Counted from the stretch's first letter, positions 1 through 13,970 are shown. The stretch: 64,000 bases of DNA from Ricinus communis (GCF_019578655.1 NC_063256.1:16006916-16070915), one strand, 5' to 3'. Numbers and translations are program-made. Notes: a model not told the origin generated them from the sequence alone.

Positions 1-484
1 AATATACATAAATTACGGGGTTAATTTCTACGATTGATAAATATCCTCGTACTACAAAGTTGTTTTCTAAAATTTATAAATATACACCTCTTATGGGGTT
101 CTTTTCTCATATTAAAAAATTTACCCCTTCTATGAGGCTGTTTTCTCAAACTCGCAATTACACTACTTTTACGAGGTTGTTTTCTCATATTCATAAATAT
201 ACTACTTTTACGGGGTTATTTTTTTATATTGATAAATATACTACTTTTACGGGGGCGTTTTCTCATATTAAATTATTAGCACTAATATTGGATTATTTTG
301 TCAAATTCAGATATTTACACGTTATATGGAGTTATTTTCTTATATCAACAAATATACCCTTTTTACGGGGTTATTTTCTCTTATTCTTAAATGAACCCAT
401 TTAAGGGGTTATTTTCTCATACTCACAAATATATAAAATTACGGGGTTATTTTATCCAATTGACAAATATCCCCGTATTACGGG

Positions 485-3400
485 GTTGTTTTCTAATATT
501 TATAAATATAACCCTCTTAAGGGGTTGTTTTCTCATATTAAAAAATTTATCGCTTCTACGAGGCTATTTTCTCAAACTCATAATTACACTACTTTTACGG
601 GGTTGTTTTCTTATATTGATAAATATACCACTTTTACAGGATCGTTTTCTCATATTAAATTATTAGCACTACTATGGGGTTTTGTCAAATTCATAAATTT
701 ACATGTTTTACGGGGTTATTTTCTTATATCCACAAATAAACCATTTTTTGGGGGTTATTATCTCATACTCTAAAATTAACCCATTGAAGGGTTGTTCTCC
801 CATACTCACAAATATACCAAAATTGATGGGTTGTTTTCTCCGATTGATAAATATGCCCATATTAAGGTCCTATTTTCTCCGATTGATAAATATCCTTGTA
901 TTACGGTGTTGTTTTCTCTTATTAAAAAATTTACGCCTTCTACGAGGTTGTTTTCTAAAACTCGCAATTACACTACTTTACAGGGTTGTTTTTCTTAGAT
1001 TGATAAATATACATCTGTTATAGAGTTATTTAGCTATATTGATTAATATACCACTTTTTTGGGGTCGTTTTCTCATATTAAATTATTAGCACTATTATGA
1101 GGTTCTTTTGTCGAATTCATAAAGTTACACATTTTACGGGGTTATTTTCTTATATCCACAAATATACCCCTTTTACGGGTTTGTTTTCTCAGATTCGTAA
1201 ATATACATGTTTTACTGGGTTATTTTCTTATATTCATAAATATAAAACTTTTACGGGATCATCTTCTCAAAATAAATTATTAGCACTGCTATGAGATTAT
1301 TTTGTCAAATTCATAAATTTGCACATTTTAAGAGGTTATTTTCTTATATCGACAAATATACCCCTTTTACGAGGTTGTTTTCTCATACCCTAAAATTAAC
1401 CCATTTAAGGGGTTGTTTTCCCATACTCACAACTATACCAAAATTACGGGGTTATTTTCTTCGATTGATAAATATCACTGTATTACGGGATTGTTTTCTA
1501 ATTTTTATAAATATACCCCTCTTACAGGTTGTTTTCTTTATTAAAAAATTTACCCCTTCTACGAGGCTGTTTTCTCAGACTCGCAATTACACTACTTTTA
1601 CGGGATTGTTATTTCAGATTCATAAATATACACATTTTACAAGGTTATTTTATTATATTGATAAGTATACCACTTTTACAGGATCGTTTTCTCATATTAA
1701 ATTATTAGCACTACTATGGGGTTGTTTTGTCAAATTCATAAATATACACGTTTTATGGGGTTATTTTCTTATATAGACAAATATACATCTTTTATGGTAT
1801 TGTTTTCTCATATTATAAAATTAACTCATATAAGGGGTTATTTTCCCATACTCAAAAGTATAACAAAATCACGTGGTTTTTTTCTCAAATTGATAAATAT
1901 CCCCGTATTATGGGGTTGTTTTCTCATATCAAAAAATTTACCCCTTCTACGAGCATGTTTTCTCAAACTCGCAATTACACTACTTTTACGGGGTTATTTT
2001 CTTATATTGATAAATATACCACTTTTACGGGATCGTTTTCTCATATTAAATTATTAGCACTACTATGGGGTTGTTTTGTCAAATTCATAAATTTACATGT
2101 TTTACGGGGTTATTTTCTTATATCCACAAATAAACCATTTTTTTGGGGTTATTATCTCATACTCTAAAATTAACCCATTTAAGGGTTGTTCTCCTATACT
2201 CACAAATATACCAAAATTGATGTGTTGTTTTCTCCGATTGATAAATATCCCCGTATTACAGTGTTGTTTTCTCTTATTAAAAGATTTACCCCTTCTACGA
2301 GTCTGTTTTTTGAAACTCGCAATTACACTATTTTTATGGGGTTGTTTTCTTAGATTCATAAATATACACGTTTTACGGAGTTATTTAGTTATATTGATAA
2401 ATATACCACTTTTTCGAGGTCGTTTTCTCATATTAAATTATTAGCACTATTATGAGGTTCTTTTGTCAAATTCATAAATTTACACATTTTACGGGGTTAT
2501 TTTCTTATATCCACAAATATACCCCTTTTACGGGGTTGTTTTCTCAAATTCGTAATTACAGGGTTATTTTCTTATATTGATAAATATACAACTTTTACGG
2601 GGTCATCTTCTCAAAATAAATTATTAGCACTACTATGAGGTTATTTTGTCAAATTTATAAATTTGCACATTGTAAGGGGTTATTTTCTTATATCGACAAA
2701 TATACCCCTTTTACGGGGTTATTTTCTCATACTCTAAAATTAACCCATTTAAGGGGTTGTTTTCCCATACTCACAAATATAGCAAAATTATGGGGTTATT
2801 TTCTTCGATTGATAAATATCACCGTATTACGGGATTCTTTTCTACTTTTATAAATATACCCCTCTTATGGGTTGTTTTCTCTTATTAAAATATGTACCTG
2901 TTCTACGAGGCTGTTTTCTCATATTCATAAATATACACATTTTACAAGGTTATTTTCTTATATTGATAAGTATACCACTTTTACAGGGTCGTTTTCTCAT
3001 ATTAAATTATTAGCGCTACTATGGGGTTGTTTTGTCAAATTCATAAATATTCACGTTTTATGGAGTTATTTTCTTATATCGACAAATATACATCTTTTAC
3101 GGGATTGTTTTCTCATATTCTAAAATTAACTCATTTAAGGGGTTATTTTTCCATACTAAAAAATATACCAAAACTCCGTGGTTATTTTCTCCAGTTGATA
3201 AATATCCCCGTATTACGGGGTTGTTTTCTCATATTAAAAAATTTACCCTCTCTACGAGCCTGTTTTCTCACACTCGTAATAACACTACTTTTACTTGGTT
3301 ATTTTCTTATATTGATAAATATACCACTATTACGGGATCATTTTCTACATTAAATTATCTGCAATACTATGAGGTTGTTTTTGTCAAATTCATAAATTTA

Positions 3401-3640
3401 CACGTTTTACAGGATTATTTTCTTATATTTCACAAATACACCCCTTTTACGGGGTTAATATCTCATACTCTAAAATTAACCCATTTAAGGGTTGTTCTCC
3501 CATACTTACAAATATACCAAAATTGATGGGTTGTTTTCTCAGATTGATAAATATACCCATATTAGGGGCTTCTTTTTTCGGATTGATAAATATCCCCGTA
3601 TTACGGTGTTGTTTTCTCTTATTAAAAAATTTATCCCTTC
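485..3640 (+). repeat. Super-repeat of about 1.35 kb inside the + array
   Basis: Idiosyncratic variants recur in the same order at long spacing. A block with a C monomer continuing into ccatttttt and ttattatctcatactc is near 701 and near 2095, and a related block starts near 3400. The variant atgaggttcttttgtc occurs at 1097 and 2452. The variant tcatcttctcaaaataaatt occurs near 1258 and 2603. The variant at 1716 recurs at 3021. Spacings are 1394, 1355, 1344 and 1305 bp. Three to four HOR units were therefore copied together at least once, with a partial third copy. Boundaries are approximate. Confidence 0.8.
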
Positions 3641-6600
3641 TACGAGGCTGTTTTCTGAAACTCGCAATTACACTACTTTTACGGGGTTGTTTTCTCATAT
3701 TCATAAATATACGCGTTTTACAGGGTTATTTTCTTATATTGATAAATATACCACTTTTACAGGGTCATTTTCTCATATTAAATTATTAGCACTATTATGG
3801 GTTGTTTTTGCAAATTCATAAATATACACGTTTTACGGGGTTATTTTCTTATATCGACAAATATACCATATTCACGGGGGTTGTTTTCTCATATTATAAA
3901 ATTAACCCATTTTAGGGGTTGTTTTCTCATACTAAAAAATATACCCAAATTACGCTGTTCTTTTCTCCGATTGATAAATATCACCGTATTCCGGGGTTGT
4001 TTTCTCATATGAAGAAATTTTCCCCTTCTTCGAGGCTGTTTTCTTAGACTCGCAATTACACGACCTTTACGGGGTTATTTACTCAGATTTATAAGTATAC
4101 ACGTTTTACGGGATTATTTTCTTATATTAATAAATATACTACTTTTACGGGTTCATTTTCTCATATTAAATTATTAGCACTATTATGGGGTTGTTTTGTC
4201 AAATTCATAAATTTGCACGTTTTAAGGGGTTATTTTCTTATATCGACAAATGTACCTCTTTTACGAGGTTGTTTTCTCATACTCTAGAATTAATCCATTT
4301 AAGGTTGTTTTTCCATACTCACAAATATACCAAAATTACGGGGTTATTTTCTCCAATTGATAAATATCCCCGTATTACGGGTTTTTTCTAATATTTATAA
4401 ATATACCCCTCTTACAGTTTGTTTTCTCTTATTAAAAAATTTGCCCCTTCTACGAGGCTATTTTCTCAGACTCGAAATTACACTACTTTTACGGGGTTGT
4501 TTTCTCAAATTCATAAATATACATGTTTTACAGGATTATTTCTTACATGGACAAATATACCCCTTTTACGAGGTTGTTTTCTTATATTATAAAATTAACC
4601 CATTTAAGGGGTTGTTTTCTCATACTCATAAATATACCAAAATCGCAGGTTATTTTCTCTTATTGATAAATCTTCTCGTATTAAGGAGTTATTTTCTAAT
4701 ATTTATAAATATACCCCTCTTACGGGGTTCTTATCTCATATTAAAAATTTTACCCCTTCTAACGAGGCTGTTTTCTCATACTCGCAATTACACTACTTTT
4801 ACGGGGTTGTTTGCTAAGATTCATAAGTATACACATTTCACGGGTTTATTTTCTTATATTGATAAATATACCACTTTTACGGGGTCGTTTTCTCATATTA
4901 AATTATTAGCACTATTATGGGGTTGTTTTGTCAAATTCATAAATATACACGTTTTAAGAGGTTATTTTCTTATATAAACAAATATACCCCTTTTACACGG
5001 TTGTTTTTCCATATTATAAAATTAACTCATTTAAGGGTTTGTTTTATCATACTCACAAATATACCAAAATTACGGGGTTATTTTCTCCGATTGATAAATA
5101 TCCCCCTATTATGGGGTTGTTTTCTCATATTAAAAGATTTACCCCTTCTACGAGACTGTATTCTCAGACTCGCAATTATACTACTTTTACGCGGTTGTTT
5201 TCTCAGATTCATAAATATACACATTTTACAGGATTATTTTCTTATATTGATAAATATACCACTTTTACGGGGTCATCTTCATATTAAATTATTAGCACTA
5301 TTATGGGGTTGTTTTTTCAAATTTATAAATTTACATGTTTTCAGGGTTATTTTCTTATATCAACAAATATACCCCTTTTACAGGGTTGTTTTTCCATATT
5401 ATAAAATTAACCCATTTAAGGGGTTGTTTTCTCATACTCACAAATATATAAAAAATTATGGGTTATTTTCTCCGAGTGAAAAATATCCCGGTATTACGGG
5501 CTTATTTTCTAAGATTCCTAAATATAAACGTTTTACGGGATTATTTTCTAATATTGGTAAATATATCACTTTTACGAGGTCAATTTCTCATATTAAATTA
5601 TATGCACTATTATGGGATTGTTTTTTCAAATTCATAAATATATATGTTTTACGAGGGTTATTTTCTTATATCGACATATATACTCTTTTTATGGGGTTAT
5701 TTTCTCTTTTTCTAAAATTAACCCATTTAAGGGGTTGTTTTCTCATACTCACAAATATACCAAAATTACGGGGTTATTTTCTCCGATTGATAAATATCCC
5801 CGTATCACGGGGTTGTTTTCTAATATTTATAAATATACACCTCTTACGGGATTGTTTTCTTACATTAAAAAATTTACTCCTTCTATGAGGTTGCTTTCTC
5901 AGACTTCGCAATTACACTACTTTTACGGGGTTGTTTTCTCAGATTCATAAATATACACGTTTTACCGGTTATTTTCTTATATTGATAAATATACCACTTT
6001 TACGGGGTCATTTTCTCATATTAAATTATTAGTACTATTATGCGGTTGTTTTCTCAAATTTAAAAATATACACGTTTTACGAGGTTATTTTCTTATATCG
6101 ACAAATATACCCTATTTACGGGGTTGGTTTCTCAAATTCATAAATATACACGTTTCACGGGGTTATTTTCTTATATTGATAAATATACCACTTTTACGGG
6201 GTCGTTTTCTCATATTAAATTATTAGCACTATTATAGTGTTGTTTTCTCAAATTCATAAATATACACGTTTTACAGGGTTGTTTTCTTATATCAACAAAT
6301 ATACTCCTTTTACGGGGTTGTGTTCTCATACTCACAAATATATAAAATTACAGGGTTATTTTCTTCGAATGATAAATATCCCCGTATTACGGGGTTGTTT
6401 TCTCATATGAAATATTTACTTCTTTTACGAAACTGTTTTCTCAGACTCGCAATTACACGACTTTTACGTTGTTGTTTTCTAAAATTCAAAAATATACACG
6501 TTTTATGATATTATTTTTTTATATTGATAAATATACCACTTTTATGGGGTCATTTTCTCATATTAAGTTATTAGCAATATTACAAGGTTATTTGTCAAGT

Positions 6601-9600
6601 TCATAAATTTCGATGTTTTACGGGGTTATTTTCTTATTTCGACAAATATACCTCTTTTACAGGGTTGTTATCTCATACTCTAAAATTAACCCATCTAAGG
6701 GGTTATTTTCCCATACTCACAAATATACTAAAATTATGGGGTTATTTTCTCCGATTGATAAATATCCCTATATTACGGGGTCGTTTTCTAATATTTATAA
6801 ATATACACCTCTTACGGGGTTGTTCTCTCGTATTAAAAAATTTATCCCTTCTACGAGGCTGTTTTCACAAACTCGTAATTACACTACTTTTACGGGATTG
6901 TTCTCTCATATTAATTAATATACAAGATTTATGGGGTTATGTTCTTATATTGATAAATATACCACTTTTTCGGGGTCGTTTTCTCATATTAAATTATTAG
7001 CATTATTATAGGGTTGTTTTGTCAAATTCATAGATATACACGTTTTACTGGGTTATTTTTTTATATCAACAAATATACCCCTTTTACAGGGTTATTTTCT
7101 CATATTATAAAATTAACCCATTTAAGGGGTTGTTTTCTCATACTCACAAATATATCAAAATTACGGGGTTATTTTCTCCGATAGATAAATATCCCCGTAT
7201 TACGGGGTTGTTTTCTCATATTAAAAAATTTACCCCTTCTACGAGGCTATTTTCTCAGACTTGCAATTACACTACTTTTATGAGGTTATTTTCTCATATT
7301 CATAAATATACACGTTTTACGGGTTATTTTCTTATATTGATAAATATACCATTTTTACAGGATCATTTTCTCATATTAGATTATTAGCACTATTATGGGG
7401 TAGTTATGTCAAATCAATAAATATACACGTTTTATGGAGTTATTTTCTTATATTTATAAATATACCCCTTTTACGGGGTTGTTTTCTCATTCTCTAAAAA
7501 TAACCCATTTAAGGGGTTGTTTTCCTATACTCACAAATATACCAAAATTACCGGGTTATTTTCTCCGATTGATAAATTTCCCCGTATTACGGGATTGTTT
7601 TCTAATATTTATAAATATATACCTCTTACGGGGTTGTTTTCTCATATTAAAAAATTTACTCCTTCTACGAGGTTATTTTCTCAAATTCCCAATTACACTA
7701 CTTTTACGGGGTTATTTTCTCAAATTCATAAATATGCACGTTTTACGTGGTTATTTTCTTGTACTGATAAATATACCATTTTTAGGTGGTCGTTTTCTTA
7801 TATTAAATTATTAGCAGTATTATGGGGTTGTTTTGTCAAATTCATAAATATACACGTTTTACGGGGTTATTTTCTTATATCGACAAATATACCCCTTTTA
7901 CGGAGTTATTTTCTCATATTATAAAATTAACCCATTTAAGTGGTTATTTTCCCATACTCACAAATATCCCAAAATTATGGGGTTATTTTCTCCGATTGAT
8001 AAATATCACCGTATTACGGGGTTGTTTTCTCTTATTATAAAATTTACCCCTTCTACGAGGCTGTTTTTTCATACTCGCCATTACACTACTTTTACGGGGT
8101 TGTTTTCTCATATTCATAAGTATGCACGCTTTACGTGGTTATTTTCTTATATCCATAATTATACCCCTTTTATAGGGTTGTTTTCTCATATTTTATAATT
8201 AAGCTATTTAATGGGTTGTTCTCATACTTAGAAATATACCAAAATTACGGGGTTAATTTCTCCAATTGATAAATATCCCCGTATTACGGAGTTTTTTTCT
8301 CATATTAAGGAGATTACCCCTTCTACGAGGCTGTTTCTTAAACTCGCAATTACACTACTTTTACGGGGTTGTTTTCTCAGATTCAAAAATATACATGTTT
8401 TACGAGGTTATTTTCTTATATTGTTAAATATACCACCTTTACGTGGTCGTTTTCTCAAATTAGATTATTAGCACTATTGTGGGGTTGTTTTGTCAAATTC
8501 ATAAATATACATGTTTTACGGGGTTATTTTCTTATATCCACAAATATTCTCCTTTTATAGGGTTGTTTTCTCATATTATAAAATTAAGCCATTTAAGGGG
8601 TTGTTTTCTTATACTCATAAATATACCAAAATTACGGGGTTATTTTCTCCGATTGATAAATATCCCCATATTACGGGGTTGTTTTCTCAGACTCGCAATT
8701 ACCCTACTTTTACGAGTTTATTTTCTCAAATTCATAAATATACACGTTTTATGAGATTGTTTTCTTATTTTGATAAATATACCACTTTTATGTGGTCGTT
8801 TTCTTATATTAAATTTTTAGCACTATTATGGGGTTGTTTTATTAAATTCATAAATATACACGTTTTACGGGGTTATTTTTTTATATCGACAAATATACCC
8901 TTTTTACGGGGTTATTTTCTCATATTAAAAAATTAACCCATTTAAGGGGTTGTTTTCCCATACTCACAAATATCCTAAAATTACGGGGTTACTTTCTCCA
9001 ATTGATAAATATCCCGCATTACGAGATTTTTTCTCATATTATAAAATTTACCCCTTGTACGAGGCTGTTTTCTCAGACTCGCTGTTACACTACTTTTACG
9101 GGGTTATTTTCTTATATCGACAAATATGTCCCATTTATGGGGTTGTTTTCTCATAGTTTAAAATTAACCTATTTAAGGGGTTGTTTCCCGTACTCACAAA
9201 TATACCAAAATTACCAGTTTATTTTCTGTAATTGATAAATATCTCCATATTACGAGGTTGTTTTCTAATATTTATAAATATATCCCTATTACGGGATTGT
9301 TTTCTCATTTTAAAAAGTGTACCCCTTCTACGAGGCTGCTTTCTCAAACTCGCAATTACACTACTTTTACGGGGTTATTTTCTCATATTCATAAATATAC
9401 ACATTTTACGGGGTTATTTATTTTATTGATAAATATACCACTTTTACATGGTCGTTTTCTCATATTAAATTATTAGTACTATTGTGGGGTTGTTTTATCA
9501 AATTCATAAATATACACGTTTTTACAGGGTTATTTTCTTATATTGACAAATATACCCCTTTTACAGGGTTGTTTCCTCATATTATAAAATTAACCCATTT

Positions 9601-10914
9601 AAGGGGTTGTTTTTCCATACTCATAAATATCCTAAAATTACGGGGTTATTTTCTCCAATTGATAAATATCCCGTATTACGGGATTTTTTTCTCATATTAT
9701 AAAATTTACCCCTTCTACGAGGCTGTTTTCTCAAACTCGCCGTTACACTACTTTTACGGGGTTATTTTCTTATATCAACAAATATACCAAATTTATGGGG
9801 TTGTTTTCTCATAGTCTAAAATTAACCCATTTAAGGGGTTGTTTTTCCTTACTCACAAACATACTAAAATTATGGGTTTATTTTCTCCAATTGATAAATA
9901 TCCCCGTATTACGAGGTTGTTTTCTAATATTTATAAATATACACCTCTTATGGGGTTATTTTCTCATATTAAAAAGTTTACCACTTCTATGAGGTTGCTT
10001 TCTCAGACTCGCAATTACACTACTTTTACGGGGTTATTTTCTCATATTCATAAATATACACGTTTTACGGGGTTATTTTCTTATATTGATAAATATACCA
10101 CTTTTACGTTGTCGTTTTCTCATATTAAATTATTAGCACTATTCTAGGGTTATTTTCTAAAATTCATAAATATACACGTTTTACGGAGTTAATTTTTTAT
10201 ATCGACAAATATACCCCTTTTTATAAGGTTATTTTCTCATATTATAAAATTAACCCATTTAAGGGGTTGTTTTCTCACGCTCACAAATATACCAAAATTA
10301 CGGGGTTATTTTCTCTGATTGATAAATATATCTGTACTATGGGGTTGTTTTCTCATATTGAAAAATTTACCCCTTCTACGAGGCTGTTTTCTCAGACTCG
10401 CAATTACACTACTTTAATGGGGTTGTTTACTCATATTCATAAATATACACGTTTTACAAGGTTATTTTCTTATATTGATAAGTATACCACTTTTACGGGG
10501 TTGTTTTCTCATATTAACTTATTAGCAATATTCTAGGATTGTTTTGTCGAATTCATAAATTTATACGTTTTACGGGATTTTTTTTCTTATTTGGACAAAT
10601 ATACTCCTTTTACGGGGCTCATACCCTAAAATTAACCCATTTAAGGGGTTGTTTTCTCATATTCCCAAATATAGAAAAATTATGAAGTTATTTATCCGAT
10701 TGATAAATATCCCCGTATTACACGATTGGTTTCTCATATTAAGAAATTCACCCCTTCTGCGAGGCTGTTTTCTCAGACTCGCAATTACACTACTTTTACA
10801 GGATTGTTTTCTCAGATTTATAAATATATAAGTTTTACGGGCTTATTTTCTTATATTGACAAATATACCACTTTTACGATGTCGTTTTTCTATATTTTAA
10901 ATTATTAGCACTAT

Positions 10915-11146
10915 TATGGGGTTGTTTTGTCAAATTCATAAATTTACATGTTTTACGGAGTTATTTTCTTATATTGATAAATATACCACTTTTACGGGGT
11001 CGTTTTCTCACATTAAATTATTAGCACTATTATGGGGTTGTTTTGTCAAATTCATAAATTTACATGTTTTACGGAGTTATTTTCTTATATTGATAAATAT
11101 ACCACTTTTACGGGGTCGTTTTCTCACATTAAATTATTAGCACTAT
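10915..11146 (+). repeat. Two tandem copies of a 116-bp, three-monomer unit
   Basis: The sequence from the B monomer through K and A is repeated almost perfectly. The tag acggagttattttcttat starts at 10955 and again at 11071, an offset of 116 bp, and the A monomer with the rare cacattaaattatt form is in both copies. The near-identity, against 10-20% divergence between ordinary HORs, points to recent duplication. Confidence 0.88.
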
Positions 11147-11560
11147 TATGGGGTTGATTTTTCAAATTCATAAATTTACACGTTTTACGGGATTATTTTC
11201 TTGTATCGTCAAATATACCCCTTTTATGAGGTTGTTTTCTCATACCATAAAATTAACCCATTAAGCGGTTGTTTTCTCATACTCACAAATATACAAAAAT
11301 TACGGGGTTATTTTCTCTGATTGATAAATATCCCCGTATTACGGGGTTATTTTCCAATATTTATAAATATACCCCTCTTACGAGGTTGTTTTCTCATAAT
11401 AGAAAGTTTACCCCTTTTTCTAGGCTGTTTTCTCAGGCTTGCAATTACACTACTTTTACGCGGTTATTTTCTTAGACTCATAAATATACATGTTTTATGG
11501 AGTTATTTTCTTATATTGATAAAATATACCATTTTTACGAGGTCGTTCTCTCATATTAAA

Positions 11561-13180
11561 TATAATACCCAGTTTTTCAAACAAAATAAATAATAATATT
11601 AATAATAATAATAATAATAATAGTAATAATAATAATAATTATTATTATATAAAAAAGGAAAAAAGAAAGAAAAAGAATTTCCTTTCTCCTTTTCTTTCCT
11701 TCCCCTCATCTCTCTCCGTTTTCCCTTTTCCTTCTTTCCTTCTTCCTTTCCTCCCTCTCCTTCCTCTCTTCCTTCCCCCTTTCCCCCTCTCCCTCCCCTT
11801 TTCGTGCGCATTCAGGCCATCACCGCAGCTCCCTCTTCCCCTTCCTTTCTTTCCGCTGCGTCGTTAAGAGTGAGGAGGCTGCCACCAAAAGTTCAGCCTC
11901 CTACCGGCGTGCTTTTGGTGATCTGACGCTGAAAACGGACTCCCCACCCCCGAAAACCCCAGGAATAACCTCCCTTGCCGTAAAAATCCTCGCGGGTAGC
12001 CTCGGAAAGCGTCACCGGTGCAGCTTCTTTCCAGCCCCTATCTGGCACCTTCCGGCCACTTTTCGGCCAGAATTCTTGTACTTTCAAACTCCCCACAACT
12101 CGAGATTCACGTAGGCACTTTTGGATTCGAATTCTAACAACATTGGCAGGACCAGCTTCTAGACCCTAGTGTTTTTCGAACGTGCGAAATATTACAATTT
12201 CGACTCGGTATAATTTTATTTAGAGTCTAAAAATTATGTTGTAATTTTAGAGAAATATTGTGGCTATTAATTTCATGTGATGGATAATTTAACAATTTAT
12301 TGAATTTAATTAATTGTGTTGTGGTGTGTTGCAGAGTCGGGAAAAATAATGCAGTTCTTGTGGCCCGACTCCTGTTATTGAATTGTAGTATATTTGTTGT
12401 GTCTTTGGCAGGTTCTGGACCTATTTTACGGGGGGTAAATGTCTGTAAATTAGGAGAAGTTCTGCCAAATTTTTGATAGATTTCTCGAGTCTAAATTAAT
12501 TTTAGGCAGTCTAATCTAAGGGTCTAGGCCTAGGAAAAATTTAAGAATGTTTATTAATTGGGTGTTTTCACAAATAGATAATCAATCCTTCCCGCCTGCT
12601 CCACCCGAGGCATAGGAGCGGACTACGGAGCACGTAAGAACTGTGAGTTAAGTCACATAATCTCTGCATTATTGTTAAGTCTAAATTTAATATGATACTT
12701 TAGAAATTATGTTTAATATGATTATTAGTATCGCAATATAAATAATTTTATTTAATTATTAATTACTGAGAATAATTTTAATATTATTATCAGTAATATT
12801 ATATCGTTACTTAATGTTATATTAATACAATCATTAATATTATTTCTACACACAAATTACATGTTTGATTTCCCCGAATTTCTAAATCTTTATTTCGGCA
12901 TGTGTTGAATGATTATATTAGACTATGATTATTGTATATATGTTGATTATTATATTGGGATGAGGTTACAGTATAACAGGCCACCTGATGGGTTACATCA
13001 GGACCACGTGCGCACCGGTAATGATTAAAGACAGGTAAAAATGTTATTATGGGTTTTTGCCCTAGTTGAGTATAACTCTCTAGGCTGTGAAAGTTGACTG
13101 CCGGAGAAAGGTCCCTGGTGGAGCAATGCTCTCTGAGCGCCGGCTTAGTTGGGAATCAAGTGTTTGGGCTGGATGTAAGG
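11561..13180 (+). mobile_element. LTR head (5' part), chromovirus-type LTR family
   Basis: This non-satellite block matches the 5' two-thirds of the LTR at 55931 in order. It has a TA/AAT-rich start (tataataccc, with TA where TG is expected), a long polypyrimidine tract (about 11675-11800) and a GC-richer block. These are followed by the conserved segment around ttttacggggggtaaatg (12423-12441), the 'cccgcctgctccacccgagg' stretch, and the first of the gctctctgagcgcc-type tandem units near 13125. It stops inside those tandem units at 13180, where an inverted LTR tail begins. No PBS, coding region or PPT is attached, so it is a fragment. Short open frames here are not credible genes. Confidence 0.8.
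11589..11648. repeat. AAT/TAT microsatellite
   Basis: A run of about 60 bp of aat/ata triplets near the start of the LTR fragment. The LTRs at 55931 and 62323 have aataataat followed by a long (ta)n at the same place, so this is a variable microsatellite position in the LTR family. Confidence 0.85.
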
Positions 13181-13970
13181 TGTCACGACCCGATCTGTGG
13201 GCCCGTGACCGGCACTAGGGAATGGGTAGGCGTAAGGCCACCGAAGCCCGTAGTAAGCTTGACACTCATTAACTTAATTAAATATCATCTCATATTACTG
13301 ATGTCACAATTTCTTAACCATTAAGTTCTACATATTTATTTCGGTCTACCAGAAGAATTAGGCGAGACACGAAACTACATAAAATTACAACTGAAAAGTC
13401 TATTACTTTTACTGCGGAGAATCTAAGATTTTACAATTTAATATACCAAATCAAATTACATCACCCGATGATGAAGGAGTCGGGTTGCTAGATAAGAGCC
13501 GCGGGAAGACTAACAATCACGGATCCGAAAAACAGTAAAATTGAGACTGTCACTCTCGAGAGTTAAAATCATATATCCCAAAAATAATTTCAAACACTTC
13601 AATAACACATTTATTTATTTAGAAATAAACATTATGTCATGCAACAATATTCGTGTCATGCCATGCTTAAATAATAAAAAAATAAAAATAAAAACATAAC
13701 CTTCACATACAACGGGATAGGGTACCACAGCAGAACCCTACTCTCAACACTAACCTCTCGACTTTCTTATTCTAACAGAAACGGCGCCCAGAGAGCGAAG
13801 CTCGACCAGGGTCCTTAAATCCAGTTCAGCCACTTAATTATCACTAACACTCTTAGCCTTTCGGCTCTCTTACTCCAATAAGACTGGCGCCCAGAGAGCG
13901 AAGCTCGACCAAGGTCCTTAACTCCAGTCTGGTTACTTAGGTTCCAAATAAGCCAGCGCCCAGAGAGCAA
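13181..13970 (-). mobile_element. Inverted LTR 3' tail
   Basis: It begins with tgtcacgaccc, the reverse complement of the LTR 3' end seen at 58256-58267. It runs through the conserved cggcactagggaatgggtag block (13210-13230), the tcacccgatgatgaaggagt segment, the gactgtcactctcgagag segment, and two to three units of the cgcccagagagcgaagctcg repeat. It ends at about 13970 within a tandem unit and passes directly into + satellite. It lies tail-to-head against the + LTR fragment on its left. The two pieces add up to about one LTR length (2.41 kb against 2.34 kb for the LTR at 55931). Confidence 0.78.

Larger units (their letters stand above)
1..11560 (+). repeat. Higher-order satellite array, + orientation
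   Basis: This is a continuous tandem array of roughly 39-bp monomers with the T-rich strand on +. Each monomer has a core like acggggttrttttct followed by an AT-rich variable half. The variable halves define types that recur in order: A (ttattagcac), B (tttgtcaaattcataaat), C (tatatcgacaaatatac), D (tcatattataaaattaaccc), E (catactcacaaatatacc), F (ctccgattgataaatatcc), G (ctaatatttataaatatac), H (tcatattaaaaaatttaccc), I (cagactcgcaattacac), J (cagattcataaatatacac), K (cttatattgataaatatacc), then A again. The A landmark mostly returns every 350-430 bp. It returns after about 190 bp where monomers are missing and after about 650-740 bp where extra monomers are present. The array starts before the window and ends at an LTR-like start at 11561. 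I do not recognise the family by name. Open frames of up to 323 codons (4917-5888) are read as a by-product of the 13-codon period. Confidence 0.95.

Noticed and set aside
4917..5888. A 323-codon open frame and many similar frames across the satellite as protein genes
   Set aside because: They consist only of 13-residue satellite units, overlap other open frames on the same strand, have no domain, and change frame with each monomer-length variation.
1..11560. A CRISPR array (short repeats at regular spacing)
   Set aside because: The variable halves are themselves repeated in order every 350-430 bp and are not unique spacers. There are no cas genes, and all other content is plant nuclear.
11599..11811. 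A 70-codon minus-strand frame rich in Gly/Glu/Lys and Tyr
   Set aside because: It is a translation of the AAT microsatellite and polypyrimidine tract of the LTR.
13094..13324. A 76-codon frame around the LTR junction
   Set aside because: It spans the join between the + LTR head and the inverted LTR tail, so it is an accidental fusion.
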